Positions 7,115 through 14,308 of a stretch of 17,960 nt of DNA are shown piece by piece. A program made the position numbers and the translations under genes. Source of the stretch: Erythrobacter sp. CCH5-A1. Lineage in GTDB: Bacteria; Pseudomonadota; Alphaproteobacteria; Sphingomonadales; Sphingomonadaceae. Numbering within the stretch: position 1 is the first letter of the stretch; every line of letters starts with the position of its first letter. Location: NCBI RefSeq assembly GCF_001557115.1, contig NZ_LSKQ01000307.1, forward strand, positions 1-17,960, in the 5' to 3' direction. Under the pieces are notes generated by a model. It ran no database searches and was not told the DNA's origin. It saw only the letters and a program-made list of their open reading frames with translations.

Positions 7115-7728
7115 GGGCGGGCTCCCTGATGCTTCAATTCCTCCCACGCGCAGGTGAGCAGGAATTCCACGGCTTCGATCATGTTCTCGGCGGCGTCCAT
7201 CGTCGGGCCCCAGCCATAAAGGCCGTGGCCGCGGATGTAGAAGGCGGGGACTATCGGCTGCTGCGCGGCGATCAGCGGGCGCAGTTCCTCAGCCAGCGCG
7301 GCCATGTCCTGGCTGTTGTCGACCAGCGGGATGGCGATGCTGGTGTCGTGGGTGTCGGTGCCGGGGAAGATCTTGAGCAGCTCGTAGCCGGTCAGCACGA
7401 TCGCGTCGCCCAGCGCGCGGCTCAGCACCGTGCCGCTCACCGAATGGGTGTGGAGCACTGCCCCCGCATTCCGGTCGAGCTCGTAGACGAGGCAATGCAG
7501 CAGCGTTTCAGCCGAGGGGCGCTTGGCATCGAGCGCGCGGCCCGCACCGTCGACCCGCATCACGCCCTCGGTCGTCAGCCGCCCCTTGTGCGCGCCCGAG
7601 ACGGTGACGGCGATGCTCCCGTCGGCGAGGCGCACCGAGTAATTGCCCGCCGTGGCAGGCGCGAGCCCGCGCGCATCGAGGCGGCGGCCGGCTTCGACAA
7701 TCAACTGGGCGGCAGCGGCGAAGTCCAT
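7111..7728 (-). CDS. mtnB: Methylthioribulose-1-phosphate dehydratase
   Basis: A class II aldolase-type Zn enzyme that dehydrates S-methyl-5-thioribulose-1-phosphate to the 2,3-diketo compound used by MtnC. The 205-residue product has TAGNYSVRL near 27-34, SGAHKGRL near 44-51, PSAETLLH near 71-78 with the probable catalytic Glu, the metal pair HTH (H93, H95), and the third His in RGHGLYGWG (H168), all as expected for MtnB rather than fuculose or ribulose-5-phosphate aldolases. The ATG at 7728 shares one base with the aminotransferase stop (TGATG). The position between mtnE-like and mtnD genes confirms the role. A longer upstream open frame exists but translates the aminotransferase gene out of frame. 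Confidence 0.94.
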   Translation of the reverse strand: MDFAAAAQLIVEAGRRLDARGLAPATAGNYSVRLADGSIAVTVSGAHKGRLTTEGVMRVDGAGRALDAKRPSAETLLHCLVYELDRNAGAVLHTHSVSGTVLSRALGDAIVLTGYELLKIFPGTDTHDTSIAIPLVDNSQDMAALAEELRPLIAAQQPIVPAFYIRGHGLYGWGPTMDAAENMIEAVEFLLTCAWEELKHQGARP

Positions 7729-8888
7729 CACATCAGGCTCTTGCGAAAGCGCGCCAGACGTTCGACCGCCGCATCCAGCGTGTCGTTCCCCTTGGCGAAG
7801 CAGAGCCGGACATAGCCGGTCAGGGGGTCTTGCGCATAGAAGGAACTGATCGGGATCGCGGCAACCCCGGCCTCGGGTATCGAGCGCTTGCAGAACGCCA
7901 TGTCGGAGATCGCGATGCCCGATGCGGCAAGGTCGACGGTCACGAACCAGGTCGCGGCATTGGGGAGCACGACATAGCCTGCCTGCTCCAGCCCGGCGAT
8001 CAGCCGCGCCCGGCCCCCGTCGTAGCGCGCGCGGTGGGCGGCATGCCAGGCGGCGGGGAGCTCCAGCCCCTCGGCCACCGCCCATTGCAGCGCGGGCGGC
8101 GTGGTGAAGGTCAGGAACTGGTGGCTGGCGCTCAGCGTGTCGACCAGCTGAGGCGCAGCGCAGGCCCAGCCCACTTTCCACCCTGTCAGCGAGAAGATCT
8201 TGCCCGCCGAGCCGATCTTGACCGTGCGCTCGCGCAGGGCCGGGACCGCCAACGGCGAGACATGCGCGGCCCCTTCGAACAGCATCGCCTCCCACACCTC
8301 GTCACACAGGAGGATGACGTTATGACGCTCGGCCAGAGCGCCCACCGCTTCGAGCGTGGCGCGGTCGATGGTGCTGCCGGCGGGATTGTTGGGGGTGTTG
8401 AGGATCAGCAGCCGGGTGCGATCATTGATCGCAGCCGCGAGCGCATCCAGCGGCAGCGTCCAGCCGGGCGGGGTCAGGTTGACGAAGCGCGCGATGCCCC
8501 CGGCGCGCTCAACCAGCGGCAGGTAAGCGTCATAGAGCGGCTGGACCAGCACCACCTCGTCGCCCGGTCGCACCAGCGACAGGATCGCGGCGGCCAGCGC
8601 CTCGGTCGCGCCCGAAGTGACCAGCACCTCGCGCTCGTCCAGCGCGAGGCCCTGTTCGCGCGCATAGAAGCCTGCGATGGCCTGGCGCAGTGCCGGAAGG
8701 CCGCGCATTGGCGGGTACTGGTTGCTCTTGTCGGAAAGCGCGCGCCGGGCAGCCTCGATCAGCTCGGGCGGATCGGCGAGGTCGGGAAAACCCTGCCCGA
8801 GATTGATCGCACCCGCCTCGGCCGCCGCCCGCGACATCCGCTCGAAAATCGTCGTCGCCGGAGCGGCGAGCCCTTCAATCACCGCCAT
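7728..8888 (-). CDS. PLP-dependent class I aminotransferase, probable methionine salvage transaminase (MtnE role)
   Basis: A 386-residue fold-type I aminotransferase close in style to YbdL/kynurenine aminotransferase-like methionine aminotransferases. Visible landmarks are NLGQGFPDL (29-37), SNQYPPMRGLPALRQAI (about 55-71), TSGATEAL (91-98), NTPNNPAG (164-171), CDEVWE (195-200), and the PLP lysine K230 in SAGKIFSLTGWKVGW. Arg in YVRLCFAK near the C terminus fits the substrate carboxylate clamp. As first gene of an operon otherwise holding mtnB, D, C and A, it most likely transaminates 2-keto-4-methylthiobutyrate to methionine. This is inferred from context, since this family is promiscuous. 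The ATG at 8888 has AAGGA about 12 bases upstream. Confidence 0.88.
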   Translation of the reverse strand: MAVIEGLAAPATTIFERMSRAAAEAGAINLGQGFPDLADPPELIEAARRALSDKSNQYPPMRGLPALRQAIAGFYAREQGLALDEREVLVTSGATEALAAAILSLVRPGDEVVLVQPLYDAYLPLVERAGGIARFVNLTPPGWTLPLDALAAAINDRTRLLILNTPNNPAGSTIDRATLEAVGALAERHNVILLCDEVWEAMLFEGAAHVSPLAVPALRERTVKIGSAGKIFSLTGWKVGWACAAPQLVDTLSASHQFLTFTTPPALQWAVAEGLELPAAWHAAHRARYDGGRARLIAGLEQAGYVVLPNAATWFVTVDLAASGIAISDMAFCKRSIPEAGVAAIPISSFYAQDPLTGYVRLCFAKGNDTLDAAVERLARFRKSLM

Positions 8889-9023
8889 GTATCGCTCGCG
8901 TCCTTGCCGAGGCCGGGGTCTCTATGGCGGCGCAATGACGCCCGCGCAACCGCGGCGGAAGCGCATACATTCGTGCATCGTAGGAGCGGATTGCCGGTCA
9001 CGGGCGCCGGGCGCCGCGCGATA
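8889..9023 (-). promoter_or_regulatory. Leader/promoter region of the mtn operon
   Basis: On the minus strand TTGCGC (8944-8949) and CATAGA (8921-8926), spaced by 17 bases, form a weak sigma-70-like promoter that would give a leader of roughly 25 bases with AAGGA before the aminotransferase ATG. No SAM-II, SAM-V or SAM/SAH-type riboswitch fold was recognised. The tRNA-Thr gene lies upstream on the same strand, so read-through from its stronger promoter is also possible. Confidence 0.3.
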
Positions 9024-9098
9024 TGGTGCTGCTGGGGAGGATTGAACTCCCGACCTCACCCTTACCAAGGGTGCGCTCTACCACTGAGCTACAGCAGC
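9024..9098 (-). tRNA. tRNA-Thr (anticodon GGT), CCA encoded
   Basis: Minus-strand cloverleaf: acceptor stem GCTGCTG (9098-9092) pairing with CAGCAGC (9034-9028), D arm GCTC-AGTGGTA-GAGC, anticodon stem CACCC/GGGTG around the loop TTGGTAA, T arm GGGAG-TTCAATC-CTCCC, discriminator A, and a genomically encoded CCA (9026-9024). The anticodon GGT reads ACC and ACT threonine codons. The mature part without CCA is 72 nt. All four stems pair perfectly. It lies between the mtn operon and the gpmA operon, with its own consensus-like promoter. Confidence 0.97.
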
Positions 9099-9115
9099 GC
9101 CGGAAACAGGCGCGC

Positions 9116-9144
9116 CCTATTGTCGCGCGCCCGAGCAATGTCAA
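9116..9144 (-). promoter_or_regulatory. Promoter of the tRNA-Thr gene
   Basis: Minus strand TTGACA (9144-9139), a perfect -35, followed after 17 bases by AATAGG (9121-9116) as -10. Transcription would begin near 9108, about ten bases before the mature 5' end of the tRNA. This is the best-looking promoter in the window. Confidence 0.55.
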
Positions 9145-9170
9145 GCGGGCGTTCTTGTCGCGCTAACGCT

Positions 9171-9198
9171 TTGCTGCTTGAGCGCGCGCTTTGATAAC
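9171..9198 (+). promoter_or_regulatory. Candidate promoter for the gpmA-pur-folA-ribF unit
   Basis: TTGCTG (9171-9176) and GATAAC (9193-9198) with a 16-base spacer. Expected start of transcription is around 9205, which gives a very short leader before the ATG at 9214. It faces the tRNA-Thr promoter back to back. Confidence 0.4.
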
Positions 9199-9213
9199 GG
9201 CAAGGCGTTTCAC

Positions 9214-9375
9214 ATGAGTGAAGACTCCGCCAAGAATATGTCCTCGGCCAAGGCAAGGGAAGAACGCCTCGCAGCCAAGCTGCGCGAGAACCTGCGGCGC
9301 CGGAAGGCGCAAGCGCGGGCGCTTGGCGATTCGGATAGCACACAGACCCTTCCCAAACCCCGCGACGCGGGCTAA
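9214..9375 (+). CDS. Small charged hypothetical protein (53 aa)
   Basis: A 53-residue product with no transmembrane segment or signal peptide. It is strongly charged: a central AREERLAAKLRENLRRRKAQARA stretch (written here in parts: residues about 12-34) should form an amphipathic basic helix, with acidic and polar residues at both ends. Short proteins with this Lys/Arg-rich core are, from memory, often found annotated as hypothetical in sphingomonads; this was not checked. The ATG at 9214 is chosen because GCAAGG precedes it; a TTG at 9178 would extend it but overlaps the candidate promoter. It stands 33 bp before gpmA on the same strand, with typical codon use for the region, so it is probably translated. 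Function unknown; nucleic-acid binding would be a guess from charge only. Confidence 0.65.
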   Translation: MSEDSAKNMSSAKAREERLAAKLRENLRRRKAQARALGDSDSTQTLPKPRDAG

Positions 9376-9408
9376 CCCGCAGCGCTCCTGATCCGCGACG
9401 GAGCCATC

Positions 9409-10095
9409 ATGCCCAAGCTCATCCTCGTCCGCCACGGCCAGAGCCAGTGGAACCTCGAAAACCGCTTCACCGGGTGGTGGGATGTCGACCTGACCGAAAA
9501 GGGCGTCGCCGAGGCGAGCGCCGCGGGCGCGCTGCTGAAGGACAAGGGGGTGCTCCCCACCTATGCCTTCACCAGCCTCCAGACCCGCGCGATCAGGACG
9601 CTGCATCTGGCGCTCGAAGCGGCGGGGCGGCTGTGGATCCCCGAGGTCAAGGACTGGCGCCTCAACGAGCGGCACTATGGCGGCCTTACCGGGCTCGACA
9701 AGGCCGAAACCGCGGCGAAGCACGGTGACGAGCAGGTCAAGATCTGGCGCCGCTCCTTCGACATCCCGCCGCCGGTGCTGGAGGCGGGGAGCGAATTCGA
9801 TCTCGCTGCCGACCCGCGCTATGCCGGGATCGCGATCCCGAACACCGAAAGCCTCAAGCTGACCATCCTCCGGGTGCTGCCCTATTGGGAAAGCACCATC
9901 CTGCCCAAACTGGTGGCCGGCGAGACGGTGATCATCGCTGCCCACGGCAACTCCCTTCGGGCGCTGGTCAAGCACCTGTCGGGGATTTCGGACGCGAACA
10001 TCACCGATCTGGAAATCCCGACCGGCCAGCCGATCGTCTACGAATTCGAAGGCACCGCTCCCGTGGGTGAGCGCTATTATCTGAAGGACGCATGA
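9409..10095 (+). CDS. gpmA: 2,3-bisphosphoglycerate-dependent phosphoglycerate mutase
   Basis: Interconverts 3- and 2-phosphoglycerate in lower glycolysis/gluconeogenesis. The 228-residue histidine-phosphatase-fold protein begins with [10 protein letters not shown] (6-15), where H9 is the phosphohistidine, then [13 protein letters not shown] (20-32), [10 protein letters not shown] (55-64), the substrate-binding ERHYGGLTG (87-95) with acid E87, and [10 protein letters not shown] (177-186) with H179. These are the dPGM hallmarks, separating it from cofactor-independent GpmI and from generic phosphatases. GGAG precedes the ATG. Its TGA overlaps the purE ATG (ATGATG at 10092-10097), so purE translation is likely coupled to it, a pairing of glycolysis with purine synthesis. 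Confidence 0.95.
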   Translation: MPKLILVRHGQSQWNLENRFTGWWDVDLTEKGVAEASAAGALLKDKGVLPTYAFTSLQTRAIRTLHLALEAAGRLWIPEVKDWRLNERHYGGLTGLDKAETAAKHGDEQVKIWRRSFDIPPPVLEAGSEFDLAADPRYAGIAIPNTESLKLTILRVLPYWESTILPKLVAGETVIIAAHGNSLRALVKHLSGISDANITDLEIPTGQPIVYEFEGTAPVGERYYLKDA

Positions 10096-10586
10096 TGGAC
10101 GGCGCCGGGGGGAAGGTCGCGATCGTGATGGGCAGCCAGTCCGACTGGCCGACCATGCAATGCGCCGCCGAGGTGCTGGACGAGCTGGAAGTGGCCTACG
10201 AGGCACGGATCGTCTCGGCCCACCGCACGCCCGACCGGATGGTGGCCTTCGCCAAGGGGGCCGAGGGCGAGGGGTTCAGCGTCATCATCGCGGGCGCGGG
10301 CGGTGCGGCGCATCTGCCGGGCATGATCGCCAGCATGACGCATCTGCCGGTGCTGGGCGTGCCGGTGCAGTCCAAGGCTTTGAGCGGCATGGATAGCCTG
10401 CTCTCGATCGTGCAGATGCCCGGCGGCATTCCCGTCGGCACGCTGGCGATCGGCGAGGCGGGGGCAAAGAATGCGGGGCTGCTGGCGGCTTCGATCCTCG
10501 CGCTCTCGGACGAGGCGCTGTCGGAGCGGTTGCAGGACTGGCGCGCGGCCAAGAGCGCGGGTGTCGGCGAGACCCCGGAGGATTGA
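10092..10586 (+). CDS. purE: N5-carboxyaminoimidazole ribonucleotide mutase
   Basis: Class I PurE, which moves the carboxylate of N5-CAIR to give CAIR in purine synthesis, using the product of the next gene. The 164-residue protein has GSQSDWPTM (14-22), SAHRTPDRM (42-50), [11 protein letters not shown] (68-78), [22 protein letters not shown] (91-112) and VGTLAIG (115-121) with NAGLLAA (127-133). H44 in the SAHRT motif is the usual catalytic/substrate-binding position. Two ATGs in a row (10092 and 10095) both overlap the gpmA stop; the choice changes one residue. The stop at 10584-10586 overlaps the purK ATG, as expected for enzymes passing on an unstable intermediate. Confidence 0.96.
   Translation: MMDGAGGKVAIVMGSQSDWPTMQCAAEVLDELEVAYEARIVSAHRTPDRMVAFAKGAEGEGFSVIIAGAGGAAHLPGMIASMTHLPVLGVPVQSKALSGMDSLLSIVQMPGGIPVGTLAIGEAGAKNAGLLAASILALSDEALSERLQDWRAAKSAGVGETPED
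10577..10581 (+). promoter_or_regulatory. Shine-Dalgarno deciding the purK start
   Basis: GGAGG ends four bases before the ATG at 10586 and only one base before an in-frame TTG at 10583. The ATG, which overlaps the purE stop as TGATG, is therefore the more credible start. Confidence 0.6.
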
Positions 10587-11653
10587 TGCTCGCGCCCGGT
10601 TCGACCATCGGCATTCTGGGTGGCGGTCAGCTCGGCCGGATGATGGCGGTCGCCGCGCTGCAACTGGGCTACCGGGTGGTGGGCTTCGCGCCCGAGGGCG
10701 ACAATGTCGCGGCGGACGCCTGCACGGACTTCATCACCGCCGCGTGGGACGACACTGCGGCGCTTGCGCGGTTCGCGCAGGGCTGCGACGTGGTGACCTG
10801 GGAGTTCGAGAACGTCCCTCTCGGCACGGTCGCCGCGCTGCCGCAGCACCTCATCGCCTGCCCGCCCCGCGCGCTCGAAGTGGCGCAAGACCGGCTGCGC
10901 GAGAAGGCCTTCGCCGCCGACCTTGGCGGAAGCCCGGCGCCGCACGCGCGGGTCGAGAGCGCGGCCGATCTCTCCGCTGCCATCGCCGAAGTCGGCACCC
11001 CCGGCATCCTCAAGACCGCGCGCGACGGCTATGACGGCAAGGGCCAGTGGCGCGTGCGCTCCGTGATAGAGGCGGGCGGGCTGCCCTTTCCCGGGGTGAC
11101 CTGCATCTACGAAGGTTTCGTGATGTACGAGACCGAGTTCTCGGTGATCCTCGTGCGCGGGGCCGACGGGCAGGTCAAGTTCTGGGATTCGACCGCGAAC
11201 CTTCACGAGGGCGGGATGCTCGCGCGCTCGGTGCTGCCCGCGGGTGCGCTGGTCGAAGCGCAAGTTCCCGCCGCGCGCGAGCTGGCCCGCAAGGTCGCTG
11301 ACGCGCTCGGCTATGTCGGGGTGCTGACGCTCGAATTCTTCGCGACGCGCGAAGGGCCGGTGTTCAACGAGATGGCGCCGCGCGTGCACAACTCCGGCCA
11401 CTGGACCATCGAGGGCGCGGCCACTAGCCAGTTCGAGAACCACATCCGCGCGATCTGCGGCCTGCCGCTCGGGGGCACCAAGACCCGCTTCGAGGCGATC
11501 GAGATGCGCAACATCGTCGGCGAGGAGGCGCTCGAGGCGCACCGGATCCTCGCCGAACCGGGCGAGCCGCACTTGCACCTCTACGGCAAGCGCGAGGCGC
11601 GCGAGGGGCGCAAGATGGGCCACGTCACCCGCGTGGGGCACGCACTCAAATGA
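10586..11653 (+). CDS. purK: N5-carboxyaminoimidazole ribonucleotide synthase
   Basis: ATP-grasp enzyme that carboxylates AIR with bicarbonate to N5-CAIR, the substrate of PurE. The 355-residue product starts with the nucleotide-fold motif IGILGGGQLGRMM (8-20), followed by VTWEFENVP (near 70-78), KTARDGYDGKGQW (near 145-157, the glycine-rich ATP-grasp loop), a YEGFV segment, and the C-terminal FFATREGPVFNEMAPRVHNSGHWT block with Glu/Asn Mg ligands typical of PurK. Length and motif order match the family. It follows purE with a one-base overlap and overlaps folA by ATGA at its own stop. Confidence 0.96.
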   Translation: MLAPGSTIGILGGGQLGRMMAVAALQLGYRVVGFAPEGDNVAADACTDFITAAWDDTAALARFAQGCDVVTWEFENVPLGTVAALPQHLIACPPRALEVAQDRLREKAFAADLGGSPAPHARVESAADLSAAIAEVGTPGILKTARDGYDGKGQWRVRSVIEAGGLPFPGVTCIYEGFVMYETEFSVILVRGADGQVKFWDSTANLHEGGMLARSVLPAGALVEAQVPAARELARKVADALGYVGVLTLEFFATREGPVFNEMAPRVHNSGHWTIEGAATSQFENHIRAICGLPLGGTKTRFEAIEMRNIVGEEALEAHRILAEPGEPHLHLYGKREAREGRKMGHVTRVGHALK

Positions 11654-12138
11654 CCCCCGAAATCGTCCTGATCTACGCCCGCGCCGCCAATGGCGCGATC
11701 GGCAAGGACGGCGACCTGCCGTGGCGGTTGCCGGCCGACCTCAAACATTTCAAGGCGCTGACCATGGGCCTGCCGATGGTGATGGGCCGCAAGACCTTCG
11801 ACAGCCTGCCGGGCCTGCTCCCGGGCCGCCGCCATATCGTCCTCACCCGCGATGTCGGGTGGCAGGCCGAGGGGGCGGAACCGGTCCCCACCACCGAAGA
11901 CGCACTCGCCCTCGCAGGCGCCGGGACCGTTGCCGTCATCGGCGGTGCGGCGGTGTTCGAGGCCTTTCTGCCGCGCGCGCATCGCGTGGAGCTGACCCAG
12001 ATCCACGCGGATTACGAGGGCGACACCTTCATGCCACCGCTTGGCCCCGAATGGCACGAGACCGCGCGCGAGGACCATGCGGCGGAAGGGGACTACCCCG
12101 CCTTCTCGTTCCTCACCTATCGGAAGGGCGCGGCATGA
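11650..12138 (+). CDS. folA: Dihydrofolate reductase
   Basis: NADPH-dependent reduction of dihydrofolate to tetrahydrofolate, which feeds one-carbon units to purine and thymidylate synthesis. The 162-residue protein shows the DHFR layout: ANGAIGKDGDLPWRLPADLKHFK (residues 13-35 in parts) with W25, catalytic acid D30 and F34, then VMGRKTFDSLP (44-54), PGRRHIVLTRD (58-68), the VIGGAAVFEAFLP cofactor-binding segment (near 97-109), and the C-terminal YPAFSFLTY. No thyA is adjacent, unlike many bacteria; instead it is coupled to purK by ATGA and to a dipeptidase gene by another ATGA. Nothing suggests a trimethoprim-resistant (dfr) acquisition. Confidence 0.95.
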   Translation: MTPEIVLIYARAANGAIGKDGDLPWRLPADLKHFKALTMGLPMVMGRKTFDSLPGLLPGRRHIVLTRDVGWQAEGAEPVPTTEDALALAGAGTVAVIGGAAVFEAFLPRAHRVELTQIHADYEGDTFMPPLGPEWHETAREDHAAEGDYPAFSFLTYRKGAA

Positions 12139-13331
12139 TCCGCAAGATCGGCATCGCCCTCGCGCTGCTGCTGGTGCTCGGTGCGGTCGGCTTCTTCGGC
12201 TTCGCCCCCGGCATCGCCGAGCGCAGCATGAACACGATCGACGGCGAGCCCCTGCCGCAGATCAGCGCCGAGGCCCGCGCGCTGCACGCGACGCTCACCA
12301 TCGTCGACCTGCATTCGGACACGCTGATGTGGCAGCGCAGCCTGCTCGCGCAGGGGGACCGCGGCCACATGGACCTGCCGCGCCTCCAGCAGGGCCATGT
12401 CGCATTGCAGGTATTCTCGAGCGTCACCAAGACGCCTGAAAACCAGAACTACGACAAGAACAGCGCCGATGGCGACAACATCACCCTGCTCGCCATCGGC
12501 CAGCTCCAGCCGGCGAAGACGTGGTTCTCGCTGTTCGAGCGTTCGCTGTATCACGCGGCCAAGCTCGACCGTGCGGCGGCCGGGTCGAGCGGGGCGCTGG
12601 TGAAAGTGACCGATGCGGCCTCGCTCGATGCGCTGCTGAAAGCGCGCGCCGGGGCCGCCCCGCGCCCGCCCGTCGGGGCGATCTTCAGCGCCGAGGGGCT
12701 CCACAGTCTCGAGGGCGACATCGCCAACCTCGACCGGCTTTACGGCGCCGGGATGCGGATGGCGGGGCTCGTGCATTTCTTCGACAACGAGCTCGCCGGG
12801 TCGATGCATGGCGAGCGCAAGGGGGGCCTCACCGACTTCGGCCGCAAGGTGGTGCGGCGGATGGAGGCGCTCGGCATGGTGGTCGACATCGCCCATTGCA
12901 GCCGGGCCTGCGTGGCGGACATCCTCGCGATGGCCCGCCGCCCCGTGGTGTCGAGCCACGGCGGAGTGCAGGCGACCTGCAAGGTCAACCGCAATCTCAC
13001 CGACGCGGAGATCCGCGGCGTCGCGGCGACGGGGGGCGTGATCGGGATCGGCTACTGGGACGGCGCGATCTGCTCCACCGACCCGCGCGCCGCCGCCCGT
13101 GCGATGAAGCATGTGCGCGATCTGGTCGGCATCCAGCATGTCGCGCTGGGGAGCGACTATGACGGAGCGACCACGGTGCGGTTCGACACCGCGAACCTTG
13201 TCCATGTCACGCAGGCGCTGATGGACGAAGGCTTCACCCCCGACGAGATCCGCGCCGTGATGGGCGGCAACGCACTGCGCGTGCTGCGGCAGGGCCTCGC
13301 TCCGCTCGCCAGCCCGAGGGCCCCCGCCTGA
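12135..13331 (+). CDS. Membrane dipeptidase, peptidase family M19, N-terminally anchored
   Basis: A 398-residue binuclear-zinc dipeptidase of the renal dipeptidase type. An N-terminal hydrophobic segment (about 5-24) preceded by RK marks it for export, probably as an uncleaved anchor with the enzyme in the periplasm. Metal ligands by motif: DLHSDTL (58-64; H60, D62), FSAEGLHSLEG (184-194; E187), DIAHCS (251-256; H254), VVSSHGG (271-277; H275), and LGSDYDG (338-344; D341). VNRNLTD (284-290) matches the substrate-binding RN motif. The open frame extends far upstream but that part is folA out of frame; the ATG at 12135 overlaps the folA stop. Likely substrates are dipeptides, including D-amino-acid or peptidoglycan-derived ones; none can be named. 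Its role in an operon of cofactor genes is unclear. Confidence 0.92.
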   Translation: MIRKIGIALALLLVLGAVGFFGFAPGIAERSMNTIDGEPLPQISAEARALHATLTIVDLHSDTLMWQRSLLAQGDRGHMDLPRLQQGHVALQVFSSVTKTPENQNYDKNSADGDNITLLAIGQLQPAKTWFSLFERSLYHAAKLDRAAAGSSGALVKVTDAASLDALLKARAGAAPRPPVGAIFSAEGLHSLEGDIANLDRLYGAGMRMAGLVHFFDNELAGSMHGERKGGLTDFGRKVVRRMEALGMVVDIAHCSRACVADILAMARRPVVSSHGGVQATCKVNRNLTDAEIRGVAATGGVIGIGYWDGAICSTDPRAAARAMKHVRDLVGIQHVALGSDYDGATTVRFDTANLVHVTQALMDEGFTPDEIRAVMGGNALRVLRQGLAPLASPRAPA

Positions 13332-14263
13332 TGTGCTGGCTCGATCACCGCGAGGCGATGCCCGCCGCGCTGCGGGGCGCGGTGATCGCGCTCGGCAATT
13401 TCGACGGGTTCCACCGCGGGCATCAGGCCGTGGCGGGCGAGGCGATCGAATGGGCCAAGGCCGAGGGCCGCCCCTCGATCATCGCGACCTTCGATCCGCA
13501 TCCGGTGCGCTTCTTCAAGCCCGACGTGCCGCCCTTCCGGCTGACGACATTGGAGCAGCGGCAGGAGCTCTATCTCGCCGCCGGCGCGACCGCGATGCTG
13601 GTGTTCCACTTCGATGCCGAGCTGGCCGGGACGAGCGCGGAGGATTTCATCGCGAAGATCCTGATCGAACGCTTCGGCGCGCATGGGGTGGTGACCGGCG
13701 GTGATTTCACCTTCGGAAAGGGCGCCAAGGGCAATGTCGATCTGCTGCGCTCGCTCGGCGGCGAACTGGGGCTGCAATCGCGGGTGGTGGAGGCGGTGGC
13801 CGAGGGCGGCGAGGTGGTCTCCTCCAGCCGCATCCGGCAGGCGCTGCGCGACGGCGACCCGCAGGAGGCCGCGCGCCTCCTCACCCGGCCCTTCGCGATC
13901 CGGGGGATTGTCGAGCACGGCGACAAGCGAGGCCGGACGATCGGCTATCCCACCGCGAACCTCGGGGTGGAGAACTACCTCAGGCCCAAATACGGCATCT
14001 ATGCCGTCACGGGCCGCATCCTTGCCAACGGCCAGGTGCTGAAAGGCGCCGCCAATATCGGCATCCGCCCGCAGTTCGAACCGCCCAAGGAACTGCTCGA
14101 ACCCTACTTCTTCGACTTCTCCGGCGACCTCTACGGGCAGGAGATCGAGATCGCCTTCCACCACTACCTGCGCGGCGAAGCGAAGTTCGATTCTCTCGAC
14201 GCGCTGATCGAGCAGATGGACAAGGACTGCGCCGAGGCGCGGCAGCTTCTGTCCTCGCAATGA
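13331..14263 (+). CDS. ribF: Bifunctional riboflavin kinase / FAD synthetase
   Basis: Makes FMN and then FAD from riboflavin. The 310-residue protein has an N-terminal nucleotidyltransferase domain with GNFDGFHRGH (22-31), TFDPHPVRFF (near 54-63), GGDFTFGKGAKG (near 127-138) and SSSRIRQAL (near 158-166). The C-terminal flavokinase domain carries GRTIGYPTANLGV (about 200-212), with the PTAN ATP/Mg motif, and the KGAANIGIRPQF and AFHHYLRGEAKFDSLDALIEQM blocks. The ATG at 13331 overlaps the dipeptidase stop (TGATG); an alternative Met at residue 10 exists but lacks this coupling. It closes the cofactor/purine unit; no FMN riboswitch precedes it. Confidence 0.95.
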   Translation: MCWLDHREAMPAALRGAVIALGNFDGFHRGHQAVAGEAIEWAKAEGRPSIIATFDPHPVRFFKPDVPPFRLTTLEQRQELYLAAGATAMLVFHFDAELAGTSAEDFIAKILIERFGAHGVVTGGDFTFGKGAKGNVDLLRSLGGELGLQSRVVEAVAEGGEVVSSSRIRQALRDGDPQEAARLLTRPFAIRGIVEHGDKRGRTIGYPTANLGVENYLRPKYGIYAVTGRILANGQVLKGAANIGIRPQFEPPKELLEPYFFDFSGDLYGQEIEIAFHHYLRGEAKFDSLDALIEQMDKDCAEARQLLSSQ

Positions 14264-14270
14264 CGAGTCT

Positions 14271-14298
14271 TTGCACTGGCAGCGCGAACGGCTAAGGC
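14271..14298 (+). promoter_or_regulatory. Candidate promoter of ileS-lspA
   Basis: The 45-bp ribF-ileS gap contains TTGCAC (14271-14276) and GCTAAGGC (14291-14298), 14 bases apart, similar to the alphaproteobacterial TTGaCg-N10-14-GCTANAWC form. The predicted transcript would start within about five bases of the ileS ATG at 14309, so it would be leaderless or nearly so. No well-placed Shine-Dalgarno is visible. ileS may instead be read through from ribF. Confidence 0.35.
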
Positions 14299-14308
14299 CC
14301 CGCGCACC

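Noticed and set aside
9000..9020. Tandem GGGCGCC repeat just 3' of the tRNA as a terminator
   Set aside because: The two copies are direct repeats of a nearly self-complementary word, leave no sensible loop, and no T tract follows on the minus strand.
8889..9023. SAM-responsive riboswitch ahead of the mtn operon
   Set aside because: The region is short and shows neither the SAM-II pseudoknot pattern nor other SAM/SAH element cores; a weak promoter and Shine-Dalgarno account for it.
11721..12134. Long upstream start for the M19 dipeptidase (536-residue frame)
   Set aside because: This stretch is folA in another frame; the ATG at 12135 gives a clean membrane anchor and an ATGA overlap with folA.
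13250..13330. FMN riboswitch before ribF
   Set aside because: ribF overlaps the preceding coding region by one base, so there is no leader to hold an aptamer.
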